DNA from: Silene latifolia
Taxonomy: Eukaryota > Streptophyta > Magnoliopsida > Caryophyllales > Caryophyllaceae
DNA length: 64,000 nucleotides
NCBI RefSeq assembly: GCF_048544455.1
Contig: NC_133537.1
Coordinates: 15,065,541 to 15,129,540, forward strand
Direction: 5' to 3'
Of this stretch, positions 1-12,500 are shown piece by piece; position 1 is the first letter of the stretch; each line of letters begins with the position of its first letter. The notes beneath the pieces were generated by a model. The model had not been told where the DNA came from, made no database searches, and worked only from the letters and a program-made list of their open reading frames with translations. Both the position numbers and the translations under genes were made by a program.

Positions 1-244
1 GACGAAAGCCTTAAATACCAATCCCCCATTATTAACAAAACCCGTCAAATATTACCCATAAACTCACTTACTCGATCGAGTAAGTCACTTACTCGATCGA
101 GTGACCTTTACTCGATCAAGTGCCAAGCTTACTCGATCGAGTACCCTACAGGCAGTTTACTTTTTTGCGTCAAAAACTACTTACTTGACAGAGTAAGCCC
201 CACTCGATAGAGTACCCTTAGACACATAAAACCGTAGTATTACA
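1..244 (-). repeat. 3' LTR of the Tekay-like element, truncated by window edge
   Basis: It matches 7145-7348 and ends in the same GTATTACA. It is 40 bp longer than the matching part of the other LTR because it carries two more palindrome sites. The sequence just inside (245-270) reads on the minus strand as a purine-rich tract, AAGGAGGGAAGA, the expected polypurine tract. Confidence 0.9.
70..213. repeat. Palindrome array in the 3' LTR
   Basis: Six sites of the ACTCGATCGAGT type start at 70, 91, 110, 131, 183 (degenerate) and 202. Start-to-start distances are 21, 19, 21, 52 and 19 bp, close to whole helical turns. Confidence 0.9.
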
Positions 245-3200
245 GTCTTCCCTCCTTAAAAAGAACTCCGTCCCCGAAGTTCAAACCACAAACAAAACAA
301 TCCACACTAACATCACCCCCGACACAACAACATAAACAAAACTCAACACAAAAACTCAAAACACACCTCCCAAAACAAAACTTAACCCGACTCAAGACAA
401 CTACTAACTATACTAAGACCAACATAAAACATGCAAAAATTTGCAAAAACACTATGCGACCATCTCCTACCCCCTAAAAGAAACAAGGTTACGTCCCCAT
501 AACCACACATACCTGATAAAAAAGGGACGGATACCGCTCCCTCATAGACTCCTCGGCCTCCCATGTAGCCTCCTCAACCTCATGGTTAGACCAAAGAACC
601 TTAAGAAACATTGTCTCCCCATGTCTAGTTTTCTTAACCTCACGATCAAGAATCTGTTTGGGCACCTCAAGATAAGACAAAGACTCATCCAACTCGATGT
701 TCTATACATCTAACACATGTGATGGATCACTAACATACTTCCGCAACTGGGACACATGAAACACATTATGCACTCTATCCAAAGCAGCTGGTAAAACTAA
801 CCGATAAGCAACCTCACCCACACGATCCAAAATCTCATAAGATCCGATAAACTTCTGGTTCAGCTTCCCTTTCTTACCAAATCTCATGACCCCACGCATA
901 GGAGACACTTTCATAAGAACCTTGTCCCTAACCTGAAACTCTATGTCACGACGATGTAGATCTGCATAACTCTTTTGTCGATCCTGGGCCGCTTTCATCC
1001 TTTGTCTAATCAGCTTAACCTGTTCAACCATTTCCTGTACCATTTGTGGTCCCAAAACAACTGCCTCAGCACTATCATCCCAGCAAATCGGACTCCTACA
1101 TCTCCTCCCATATAAAGCCTCAAATGGTGCCATACCAATACTGGTGTGATAGCTGTTGTTGTAAGAAAACTCAATCAAATCTAACCTCTGCTCCCAACTT
1201 CCACCAAAATCCATAACACAAGCTCACAAAATGTCCTCTAAAGTTTTGATGGTCCTCTCTGTCTGGCCATCTGTCGTAGGATGAAATGCAGTACTCATCT
1301 TCAAGGTAGTCCCCATTATCTCCTGCAACTCTTTCCAAAATCGTGATATGAACCTCGCATCTCTATCGAACACTATATCCTTAGGCACCCCATGAAAACG
1401 AACCACATTCTTCCTATCCAAAGCCAACTGTATATTGGTCCAATTATCTTTCATCGGCACAAAGTGAGCTGATTTCGTCAGACGGTCAACTATAACCCAT
1501 ATCATGTTATTACCCTGTTGACTCCTCGGCAAACCCACTATAAAATCCATAGAAATGGACTCCCACCTCCACTCAGGTACCTCAAGAGACCGAACCTTAC
1601 CTTGTGGTCGTCGGTGCACCCCTTTCACTCTCTGACATGTCAAACAACGAGCCACGAACTCAGTTGTTTCCTTCTTCATCCCAGGCCACCAGAAAGTCTT
1701 CTTCAAATCTTTATATAGCTTGTCACCGCTTGGATGTACCGAGTATGGTGTGCAATGAGCCTCTGCCATGATTATCTTTTTTCAACTCCTCATCACTAGG
1801 AACACACCATCTCCCATCAAATCTAACACTACCAAACACTACCATTTGTATGAATAGAGAATCTAGACACTGTCCCTTTCTCTACTCCAGCTCTCCACTC
1901 CTCAATCTTGAGATCCAAAGCCTGTTTGCTGCGAATATCATCATAAAGGTCTGGCTCCACTGTCAAATCCCCTATAGCATCCTCTTTATGGATCATGTGT
2001 ATCCCCATCTTCCCCACCTTATCTCTCAACCTCATCAAAGACATAACCGTGCATAGAGAATGCACACTCTTCCTGCTCAAGGCATCTGCAATCACATTAA
2101 CTTTCCCATCATGGTAAATGATATCCATGTCATAATCCCCAATCAGCTCCATCCACCTCCTATGTCTCATGTTCAACTCCTTTTGAGTGAAGATGTACTT
2201 GAGACTCTTGTGATCTGAAAACACCTTAAAGGTCGCCCCATAAAGATAGTGCCTCCAAATCTTGAGAGCATACACAACTGTACCCAACTCTAGATCATGT
2301 GTATGATAGTTCTCCTCATAAGGCTTCAATTTCTTAGAAGCATAGGCAATCACTTTTCCATTCTGCATCAATACACAACCCAACCCATTCATTGAAGCAT
2401 CTGTATATACCTAAAAGTTCTCACTCCCTTCAGGTAATGCTAAGATTGGAGTTGTGGTCAAACGCTCTTTTAATGTCTGGAACGCCGTCTCACAATTTTC
2501 ATTCCAACGAAACCTGTTCTCTTTCCTCATCAAAGCTATCATAGGTCTGACTATCTTGGAGAAAACTTTTACAAACCGTCGATAGTACCCTGCCAAACCC
2601 AAGAAACTCTTGATCTCTGCCACATTCTTTGGTGCTTCCCACTTGGTAACTGCCTCAATCTTTGCAGGATCCACAGCTACACCCTTCTTTGAAATCACAT
2701 GTCCTAGAAAAGCAACTTTCTCTAACCAGAACTCACACTTAGACAACTTTGCATACAGCTGATGTTCTCGCAAAGTCTGCAACACTATCCTCAAATGCTC
2801 TTCATGCTTCTTCTTAGTCTTAGAAAAGACTAAGATATCATCGATAGAGACCACAACAAACCGATCCAAGAACTGACTGAAGACCCGGTTCATCAAATCC
2901 ATAAACACTGCAGGTGCATTAGACAACCCAAACGACATCACAACATACTCATAGTGACCATACCTCGATGTAAAAGCTGTCTTTGGTATGTCCTCTTCCC
3001 TAATCTTCACCTGATGGTAACCCGACCTCAAATCAATCTTAGAAAAGACCGCTGCACCGTTCAACTGATTAAACAAATCATCTATCCTCGGCAAAGGATA
3101 CTTGTTCTTTACTATAACCTTGTTCAGCTCTCTATAATCGATGCACAACCTTAAGCTTCCATCTTTCTTCTTCACAAACAAGACTGGTGCTCCCCACGGT

Positions 3201-5198
3201 GATACACTAGGTCTAATGTATACCTTCTCAATCAGATCATCCAGCTGCTTCTTCAGCTCCTCCAATTCTTTAGGATCCATACGATACGGTGCCTTAGAGA
3301 TTGGCCCCGTCCCCGGTTTCAACTCAACACTGAAATCTATCTCCCTCTTCGGTGGTAACCTCGGTATCTCCTCTGGAAAGACATATGGAAACTCTCCCAC
3401 CACTGGTATCTGCTCAACTGATGGACTCTCCACTCTATGGTCTCTTACATGGCATAAGATCAACGGACACCCCTTTCTCAGATAGGATTTCAAGGTCACT
3501 GCTGCAATCAACTTAACTTTGGGTTTGACAACAAACCCACGATAAGACACACTAATCCTCTTAGGACCTCTCAAAGAAACCCTCTTTGGATGACAATCTA
3601 TCTTAGCCTTATACTTACCCAACCAGTCCATACCAACTATCATCTCAAAACCTTCCAAAGGAAACTCTAACAAGTCCACTGGTAGGTCAACCTGCCCAAC
3701 TATCATAGACACCCCTCTATACAACCGCCCACAAGATACAGACTCACCCGAAGGTATAAAAACTTCCTCTTTTACAGACTCATACATACTCAAACCCAAC
3801 CTTTTAGCATGACTCGATAATACAAACGACTGTGACGCTCCCGATCAAACAAAACAAAGGTAAATACTCCATTAACAAGAAAAGTACCGGTGATAACGTG
3901 AGCATCATCCTCAGCTGCCTTCTTCTCCATCACAAACAGCTTACCACTGGTCTTCTGCCCACCTCCCTGGATAGTACTAGCTGAGGTAGACGGCTTAGCA
4001 GCCGACCCCTGGTTGTTGTTGTTGTTGGTTGCCGGTTTCTGGTATGAATTACCGCCATTGCGGTTAGCTCCACCGTTGTTGTTACTATGGCCACCCTTGT
4101 TGTTCCACGACCCAGTCGGCCTGTTACTAGCATAACTCTGCGAAGGACCCTAAGAAAAACTCCCCTACGACGGTCTCTGGAAACCCCCACTCATAGCACT
4201 GGTGCACTCATGCCTCTTGTGGCCCACACCGCCACAGTTATAACAGGTCATACCCCAACTGTTACTACCACTCCCACGACCACGCCCGTAAGAAGCTCCA
4301 GCACTTAACCCCGAACCTGATGAATACGCTCTTGCATGGTTATGGCCGCCCTTTTTGTAACTAGATTGACCACCTCCCTCACTCTCATCCTTCCTCTTTT
4401 CAGAGGCTCTCTCCCGGCTCTCCTTGGCCATCTCAACTAACCTCTCAGCCCTCCCAGCACGCTCGTAGACCTCCTTAACATCAGTAAGAGCTCCCACCGG
4501 TAACTTCTCCATAATCTTGGGGGTCAACCCCTTCTCAAACCTCAATGCCAAGTTCTCTTGGCTCAGCCCCATATCCTCAGCATACCTAGATTTCTCATTA
4601 AACTTGTGGTAGAAGTCATAGTACTCAGCAACTGTCATTTCAGAAATCATCTTAAAATCATCAAACTCCTCTCTCAGCTTACTACGCACATGCTCTGGCA
4701 CAATCTCTCGCCTCATCGCCCTCTTAAACTCATCCAAGGTATCGCAGATAACCCCTATTTCAGATATATCTCCAAAGCACTCACCATAACCATGTCCCAC
4801 CACTCACCAGCTGCTTCCCTAAAGTAGAACGCAGCTTGTTCCACTCGAAGCTCATCTGGGCAATGAACCAGATTGAGTATATTTTCCATCTCTCTATGCC
4901 AATTATCTAGCAAAATTGGCGTCCCCGTCCCCATATACTCCTTAGGGTTAAACCTCGCTTTGTGTATGCTGATCTTTGAGTGATCAGGCCCTGCCTCCTT
5001 ATCCTTTCCCAACTTTTTGAAAGCCTCTGTGAGAGCATCCTGGTGCTCCAACATCTTTACGATTTCATCAATGCTCATATTCTCTGCCCTGGCATACAAC
5101 GCGTTTCTCTTTGGCGGCATCTGGAAACTATATAAGAGAAAGATAAATATAAACACACATCCCACATCTCAAACACGCATACGACCTGTACTGAACCT

Positions 5199-5498
5199 AC
5201 TCGATCGAGCCCCATAACCCACTCGATCGAGTTGAGGTCACTCGATCGAGTTGCCCACTTACTCGATCGAGTGTCTCGACTCCAGAACCTGACCAGAAAG
5301 CTCCCAAAAACATACTCGATCAAGCCAACTATCCACTCGATCGAGCTGACCCTACTCGATTGAGTGCCACCACCTACTCGATCGAGTGCCCAAAAACTGA
5401 CTTCTGCCCAGAAACGAAAAACTACCTACTCGATCGAGTCACACCCACTCGATCGAATCTCTCACTTACTCGATCGAGTGTCCCCCACTCGATCGAGT
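5199..5498. repeat. Palindrome array in the leader upstream of gag
   Basis: Twelve copies of ACTCGATCGAGT (some with one changed base) start at 5199, 5221, 5240, 5261, 5314, 5335, 5354, 5376, 5428, 5447, 5468 and 5487. They form three groups of four with a group period of 114-115 bp. The spacers between sites differ in sequence, so only the palindrome and its spacing are kept. The array ends about 80 bp before the likely gag start. Confidence 0.93.
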
Positions 5499-5971
5499 CA
5501 TGTAGACTCGTACACTACCCACATGTTCAAACTCACACTCCCAACTTTTATACCTTTATGCAAAACGACAAACAACAACATATATACATATGTATTGCTT
5601 TATATATATTAAAAAAAAACACTTTTCCTTTCGTATCTCTAACATGCCACATTATACATCAAACATCATGCTTTTCAATCAATCAACGTACAATTCACAT
5701 CATCATCATCTTCCGATTCACATCTCCCATCCTCCACATACATACATCCACCAATTCATACCACGCATTACTATATAGATACACAAAGCACAAGATAAAC
5801 ACATAACGTTCTCGACACACACCCATGTGTCCGGCTCAAAATTGTAGGGCGAGTTCGTGACTTTAGGACATCTCCCAAGTCTTTTCATTAGCTCCTACAA
5901 CTCCTACCCCGGGTTCATTTTAATTTGACTCCCTAGGTTCAGGTTTATTGGTTACAGGTTTCAAGATCGTC

Positions 5972-5983
5972 GCTCTGATACCA
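5972..5983 (-). other. Primer-binding site, initiator tRNA-Met type
   Basis: The minus strand reads TGGTATCAGAGC, the standard plant retroelement site complementary to the 3' end of initiator tRNA-Met. It lies 3 bp from the 5' LTR and fixes the element's orientation. Confidence 0.92.
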
Positions 5984-5986
5984 CTT

Positions 5987-7348
5987 TGTGACACCCCCAT
6001 ACTCCAAGTGCCTTACTAGGACCACTTAAGGTATGAGAACGTCACCATCTTGGTTACCCGAGGCAATGATAATCAAATGACAATAAGGAAACATACTTAA
6101 ATAGTAATAAAGTTTAAGTGTTACATGTCCAACTCCAAAACTGATAAAAGCAGATACAAATGTTCTCCAAAAACCAAAGTACTCAAACTACTAAATGAAT
6201 CACAGCGGAAGACTCTAAAACTGGTGGTGACTCCTTCCCAGCTATCCCTCGCATAAGCCATCATACCTCCTCAACAACTGCTCACCATCCCCGAATGGAT
6301 CACCACAGTTTTTAAAACATTTAATGGGGTCAGTACTAATTACATAAAACAATGCCACAATGAAACAAGAACACAAACAGCTCAAACAGCTCAACAAGTC
6401 CCCAGTTTCCATCTCCAATCTCCAATATCCATACAACTGACTACACACTAAAGTGTGTAGCCCTGCCAGAGTACCCATCGCAACAAGTACTCCACGCCGC
6501 CAGTGGGGGACTACAACCGTACCCACCAAATCCCCGCTCATCTCCATTGAGCGATAAACCCAAGTTCATTAATGTGCACATCCCTTCTGTGGCGGGTTCC
6601 ACAAAAGGCGAATCAAGGGCGTGAAGCCACTCCCGCAAATGACTCCACTCAGCCAGGGACGCGCCCCGAAGATCACAGACAGATACAAACCAATCAACAA
6701 TATACAGCCAACAACCGTCAAGATCAACCAACAATATAATTAACCAATAATCACAACAACAATCACCACACATTATGTAGCTAATACTAAGTAGGGAAAT
6801 CCTACCTGAAAATCAAACACCAACAGTCGATCAAGCAGCTAAATCAGAATCTCTCCTCAACAAATCCCCCTCCTATACATACATACATACAATCACAACC
6901 ATATTCACATAAATCACCCAAAACCCCCAAATCACCCAATTAGGGTTTAACCAACTTTAACAAAACATTATAAAATTTATATGAAAAGCTTACCCTCGAC
7001 ACAAGGATCACAACGGCGTAAAGAACAATGAAATCCGACACTCGTAGCTTTGGGATTTGCTAATAATGCGGCGAGAACAATTCAACGTAACTTCCAATCT
7101 TCTCTTTGGAAAGGTTTAGGGTGTAAAAGTGTTTTAAGAAAAGTGACGAAAGCCTTAAATACCAATCCTGCATTATTAACAAAACCCGTCAAATATTACC
7201 CGTAAACTCACTTACTCGATCGAGTGACCCTTACTCGATCGAGTGTCAAGCTTACTCGATCGAGTACCCTACAGGCAGTCTACTGTTTTGCGTCAAAAAC
7301 TACTTACTCTATAGAGTACCCTTAGACACTTAAAACCGTAGTATTACA
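5987..7348 (-). repeat. 5' LTR of the Tekay-like element (1,362 bp)
   Basis: It begins TGTGACACCC and ends GTATTACA on the plus strand, so it has TG...CA termini. The last 204 bp match window bases 1-244, the visible end of the other LTR. It carries a hairpin CTACACACTAAAGTGTGTAG at 6441-6460, which recurs in the related LTRs of this window, and palindromes ACTCGATCGAGT near its outer end. Confidence 0.92.
7214..7317. repeat. Palindrome array in the 5' LTR
   Basis: Four sites start at 7214, 7233, 7254 and 7306, spaced 19, 21 and 52 bp. Compared with the other LTR of the same element, one 21-bp step and one 19-bp step are missing, while the 52-bp gap is kept. Confidence 0.9.
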
Positions 7349-7434
7349 AAATCGGTGCTCCATTATTAATTAAATTGATGGTGAACGGTGGTTCATGGTG
7401 GCTACCTAGTTAATCACTCATATTAGTATAATTA

Positions 7435-7579
7435 CTAGTATTATTATTATTATTATTATTATTAAAGTTCTTCTTCTTCTTCTTCTAATAATAATAATAA
7501 TAATAATAATAATATTAATAATAATAATAATTAAAAAAAATTGTAATATAATAATAGTAATAATATTAATATTAATAAC

Positions 7580-7652
<73 letters not shown>

Positions 7653-7712
7653 AAAAATTGTAATATAATAATAGTAATAATATTAATATTAATAACTATA
7701 ATAATAATAATA

Positions 7713-7785
<73 letters not shown>
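7435..7785. repeat. (TTA)n/(TAA)n microsatellite with a duplicated core
   Basis: Long TTA and TAA runs face each other and could fold into a hairpin. A mixed segment containing TTGTAATATAATAATAGTAA occurs twice, near 7540 and 7660, so the tract also grew by segmental duplication. Confidence 0.9.
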
Positions 7786-8707
7786 ATCTTTAATCAACTT
7801 AGTGCAGTTCAGCTTAGTTCAGCTCAGCTCTATTCAGGTCAGCTCAATTAAGTTCTGATACGAAAATAATGCTGGAACTGGAAGTGATCAAAATGAGCAG
7901 TTCGAGTGATTGTTCAATTGAACGTCCAGAAGAAGCATTGGTTCACGCTTTACTTGGTGCCCAAGGAAGTGGTGTCGAGATTTCTTACCTAAAAGAAATT
8001 ATATCTTAGTAAATTAGTCTTATTATTCAGAATCTTATTTCCAAGTAATTAGTTCAATGTTTTATTTCTTAACTATAGAATAAGGTAATTTATTTTACTT
8101 CCTATTTACAAAATAAGGCAATATTGTCATAGTCGGTTTTAGGTGAGTTTCAGTCTCTCTTAGGAAATTCTAAAGCTGGTTATTTGCCCGATTTTGGCAT
8201 GTGTTAGCTCGTATTCTAGGTCAGTTTTGAGTCGGTCCTAACTCTTATATAAGGAGCTTTTGTATTGCTCATTTCAGAACGTTGAAGATTGAATTAAAAT
8301 TAAAGTTGTTGCTTTGTTTGTGTTTGCAAGTTCTGTAAACATAGGATCGAAGCGTTTCGTTCCGAAACTTTTATTGTTTGACGCGTTTCAAACTCTAGCC
8401 GATTGATAGCAATAGGTCTTGCAATTCAATCAATATTGTTCGATCTATAGGTCTAGATCGCGCAAATATCCTATTTATTTTATTGTTCACAATAATTCAA
8501 AACACCAAAAAAGATTACTCCGTGTGTTCGTGTTCTTGTTTGTTGCTTTCATTATTGTTCTCGTTATCTCCGTTTCTCGCTGTTGTTTATTCTTCGTTAT
8601 TGCTGCTCTTAGAAACAGTCGTCAAGACTGTTGCTTTGGGTCAGACCCAGGTTAGTAAACATACCGTCTGTGTGTTCATTCTGCTAGTTTTCCGCTGCAA
8701 GTATTAC

Positions 8708-8710
<3 letters not shown>
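7786..8710. other. Gene-free stretch, possible degenerate retroelement end
   Basis: I see no convincing gene. A short frame (7869-8010, about 46 codons) ends in TAG and is followed by an AT-rich stretch with a TATATAAGG box near 8247, an arrangement like the end of a coding region followed by an LTR. I found no matching second LTR, so this is a guess. A T run of over 30 bases follows at about 8711-8744. Confidence 0.25.
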
Positions 8711-8747
<37 letters not shown>

Positions 8748-8819
8748 TCCGTTACCACGAAAGTTTGTTAACTTTCATATCAAGTTCAACTCTAAAAAGC
8801 CAGAAAAAACAGGGCCTAA

Positions 8820-9377
8820 GACCCTGTTCTTTTGGACTAAAACCGTCTGAATTGAACTGAAATGAATTTAAGGAGGTGTTTGGTTCACCCAATATAGGTA
8901 TGAGGTTGGAATGAACCAAACTCATACCATGTGTTTGTTTGACAAAAATGAAGGTTTCATGAGGCATGAGTTTCTCATACCCAGGGAGGGAGGTGGGTAT
9001 GAGATTGATACAAATTGTATCAAATTAGAAATATTAAAAAGTGATAAAAACAATTGTAAAAAATTTTTTTTATATATTTATTTGATTAAATTTTATCTAC
9101 ATGATTTAATAGTATAAAAATTATTATTAAAAATATTGTATTTTGAAGATTTTTTAGCTTTGATTAATTTATAACCCACCCCCAAAATTGAACCAAACAA
9201 AAGTATAAGGTATCAAGTTCCAACCCGATAGCACCCAGGTATGATTCTCGATTCCAAATCCATACCCCACGCGTGAACCAAACACCTCCTAATGGGGTTG
9301 AACCGAATGCATGGATATGGAGTAAAAAGTTATTTTGTGAAGAGAATAAACTAAATTGAACTGAATGAAGCGGAACC
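8820..9377. mobile_element. CCCTGTTC-type MITE interrupted by a Tourist MITE
   Basis: At 8817-8819 a TAA separates an element end (CAGGGCC) from an element start (GACCCTGTTC), so two related elements abut head to head. The right-hand one has its body split by the Tourist MITE at 8872-9289. Its other end is eroded into the poly(A) at about 9379. The same terminal sequence is intact at 23400-23633. Confidence 0.55.
8872..9289. mobile_element. Tourist-like MITE (PIF/Harbinger), 418 bp
   Basis: The terminal inverted repeats are GGAGGTGTTTGGTTCAC and GTGAACCAAACACCTCC. A TAA target duplication flanks it at 8869-8871 and 9290-9292. It has no coding capacity and an AT-rich middle. The 3-bp TAA duplication and GTTTGGTT termini are typical of Tourist elements. 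Confidence 0.9.

Positions 9378-9378
<1 letters not shown>

Positions 9379-9420
<42 letters not shown>
9379..9420. repeat. Poly(A) tract of about 42 bases
   Basis: Uninterrupted A run about 85 bp before the glycosyltransferase start codon. It may lie in the promoter or 5' UTR. Confidence 0.85.
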
Positions 9421-9423
<3 letters not shown>

Positions 9424-9503
9424 TGGTAAATACTAGTAGGAGAGATAGGAGGAATAGAGAAAAAGAAAGAAGCGAGGGGAGGAGGGAGGAATGAATTAAA
9501 AAG

Positions 9504-12500
9504 ATGGTAGGAAGACATAGGAGTCGGCGTGGTGTGGGATACGGAGCACAATTATGCGGTATTGCAACTGCATTCCTACTTCTCCTCTCTATCTTCCTCC
9601 TCTATACTCGATTAAGTAGTACTAATACTCACCGCCCCATTGATTCTACTGAAGATCCATTATCATTATCATTATCTGAGGACCCGTTACTTGAAGATTC
9701 GGATCCTGAACCCGATCCCAGAACCACTACTTCTACTTCTGAAGACAGAATTGATGTACTTGATGATGATAAGGATGTTGATACTCAACTATCCAATGAG
9801 GAGGAGATCTTGCGAGCTCTCGATGATTCTGACGAAGACGATACTAAATCTGCTGCTGCTGGTGCTGGTGGATACTTCTTTGATCATGTCTCGCTTGTCA
9901 TCCGTCACTCAATCGATCGACGGTCCATTGACGAAATTGATTATGCCAACACCATCAACAACAATAATCAAAACCCCTTTCAACCCCAACAACATCCCAA
10001 ACATAATTGCGATGCGATTGGTTCCGATGATGTTCCTGTGGATGAAGATGTAAGGATGAAAATGATGGAAGTCGGCGGCATTGAGGATGCGCTGCTGTTA
10101 AAATCATCTCCACTTAGAAAAGGATGGGGTCCCTGGTTTGATGCTAAGACTGATTTCTTAAGGAAGGATAAGATGTTCAGGTCTAATTTCCATCTGTTGA
10201 ATCCATTTCATCATTTGCTGTTACAAGACCCTGATTCTATTGGACTCACTGCTCTTACCAAAGGTGACAAGATTGTGCAAAAGGGATTGGTTGCTCGTCG
10301 TCGTATCGACAAATCACCCCAGCTAAATCAAATACATCACAACAACAACAAGAATACATCATCTGTTCCAATGGATAAGTCGAAATGGGGTTATTTTCCT
10401 GGATTGCCTCCCTTTTTGTCATTTTCTAACTTCATGGATTCTTTCTTTAGGAAATGCAAGTGTAGTATGAGGGTTTTTATGGTATGGAATTCGCCGTCTT
10501 GGATGTTTACTGTTAGACACCAAAGGGGACTTGAAAGCTTGCTTTATCATCATCCTAATGCTTGTGTTGTTATTTTCTCTGAGACACTTGAACTTGATTT
10601 CTTCAAAGATTTTGTCAATCGTAGGTATCCACCCACTCACACTTTTCTCTCTTCCTTTTCGTCTTCTGATGTTTATACATGCACCTCTCCCTTTGTTCAT
10701 TGTGTATATTGCTTGTTATTATCAGCTTCAAAGTCGCCGTAGCCATGCCCAATTTAGAACAACTGCTACAAGATACGCCAACATCCGTATTTGCTTCTGT
10801 TTGGCATGAATGGAGGACCACAACATTTTATCCTACTCACTACAGTGAGCTTATTCGCCTTTCAGCTCTTTATAAGTAAGCTTTGCTAGTTCAACTTATC
10901 TAATCTTAATTGGTTTAAAACTATGTTCTTAGTCATTACAACTAGTTCGCATTTGTGTAGTTGTATCATTAGGGACTGAACAAGAAGGGATAGTTTTAGC
11001 TAAACTTATGGAGGGGTAAGATGGAACCTTTGCGATTTGTGCTTCTCTTGTTCTCCATAGTACATAGAAAGTGATGTGTACAGTTTAAGGCAAGGGTTAG
11101 AAATGTTAGTAACACATTGAGGTTGGTGTACATATTAGGAGCTATAGATTCTAAGATTCATCTGCTAGCAAAAAACTTTCTTGAGCTCATATGGTTCATA
11201 ACCTTGAAATGTATACGCTGCCAGAAGACTTTTTTGTATTACAGTTACATCTGTCAGTTGATGATACCAAGCAAAAAGAACACTTATTAGTCCTATTACC
11301 ATTCTCCGGGATGTTAATCAAAGTTCACAGATGGTGGTAGTACTATGCAACTACCACATAATTATCAGCACAGTCAATTACGGTTGCTACGTTTGGGTTG
11401 GGTTTGGACCCTTTCAGGATTCATGACTCCCTTCTGTTAGACTCTCATCTAAACAAAGGTTTAGTCAATTTTCGTGTTGTGGAGCAACGAAGAAAATTCA
11501 AGGTTAAATGTTAGTTTGTAGGCGTCAAACTTCAGAGCATTAAGGAATCAATCGAAGTGGCTTATTAAACTGCTGGCACCTTTTATATATAATTATCTAT
11601 GCGATGAAGTAGCAGGCACTGACGTCATTTCTTATCAGTATATTAGAAACTGCCTCTTGTGAGCTCATAGATTTCAGTATACCTGAATGAGACCTCTCTC
11701 ATAAAAAATGTTGAGAATGTTAATGTCTGTGCCCTAACACTGATAAAGACTTTTATAAATTTAATATTTTCAGGTGATTTTAAGTCTAATTGCATGCCCT
11801 CACATATAAGGTATATAATTTGATGTTATGTTTGCTTCTCCGCACAGGTACGGGGGTATATATCTGGACTCTGACATGATTGTATTGAAGCCTTTGTCTC
11901 CTTTCAGCAATTCTGTTGGCATGGAAGAGCCATCTCCTGGAAGTCCTCTAAATGGAGCAGTTATGGCTTTCACAAAGCACAGGTATACTTCTGCAGTTCT
12001 GCGGCATAAGTTGCCTTATTTTATATTATTGCTTTACTTTATAGAGCTTGTTGCCATATTCTCTGTGGTTTTTATAGGCTAATAGCACCAGGTAGATTGT
12101 ATATTGCGTGCTTCTTTTCTTGTATTAAACTGAGAGGGAGAAGACAACAATAAAATTGGAATGGAGAGAGTATTATGCTAGTGGGGAGTGTTTCTGACTT
12201 TCTGCAAAGACAAACAGAGTGTACATATTCAGTCGTTCAGGAAAAGTCTTTTTCCATTGTTATCTCTTCTTGCTCGGAATGTTTTTTTCAGATTGATGGT
12301 CTTGTAAATAGAAAATTAGGGTCTTGGGTCGGCATCAAAATGATGTATAATTGCAAAATCCGGATAAGGAGTAGAATGTGGCATGCTTATGTTGTCCAAT
12401 TCAATATCCCATATAAATTATCACGTCTCTAAAGAACACTACTGTTCCAATGGCACAGTGGTCATCAAGTTGTCTATGGTAATGTGAGTTGCAGAGATGT

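Larger units (their letters stand above)
1..7348 (-). mobile_element. Ty3/gypsy chromovirus (Tekay-like), 3' LTR cut by window start
   Basis: LTR retrotransposon on the minus strand. The 5' LTR is 5987-7348 and the end of the 3' LTR is 1-244. Parts in element order: primer-binding site next to the 5' LTR, leader with a palindrome array, gag with a CCHC zinc knuckle (about 5120-4165), protease, reverse transcriptase, RNase H (about 3870-1830), integrase (about 1770-900), and a C-terminal chromodomain (about 680-500), which marks a chromovirus. A purine-rich tract abuts the 3' LTR. The element is a broken fossil with roughly half a dozen breaks. The two LTR ends differ at about 8 of 204 comparable bases plus a 40-bp length difference, so it is perhaps one to a few million years old; this is a rough guess. 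Confidence 0.93.

Noticed and set aside
5199-5498. Regular repeats and spacers that look superficially like a CRISPR array
   Set aside because: The repeat is a 12-bp palindrome with spacers of 7-10 bp, inside a plant retroelement leader. There are no cas genes and the spacing is too short.
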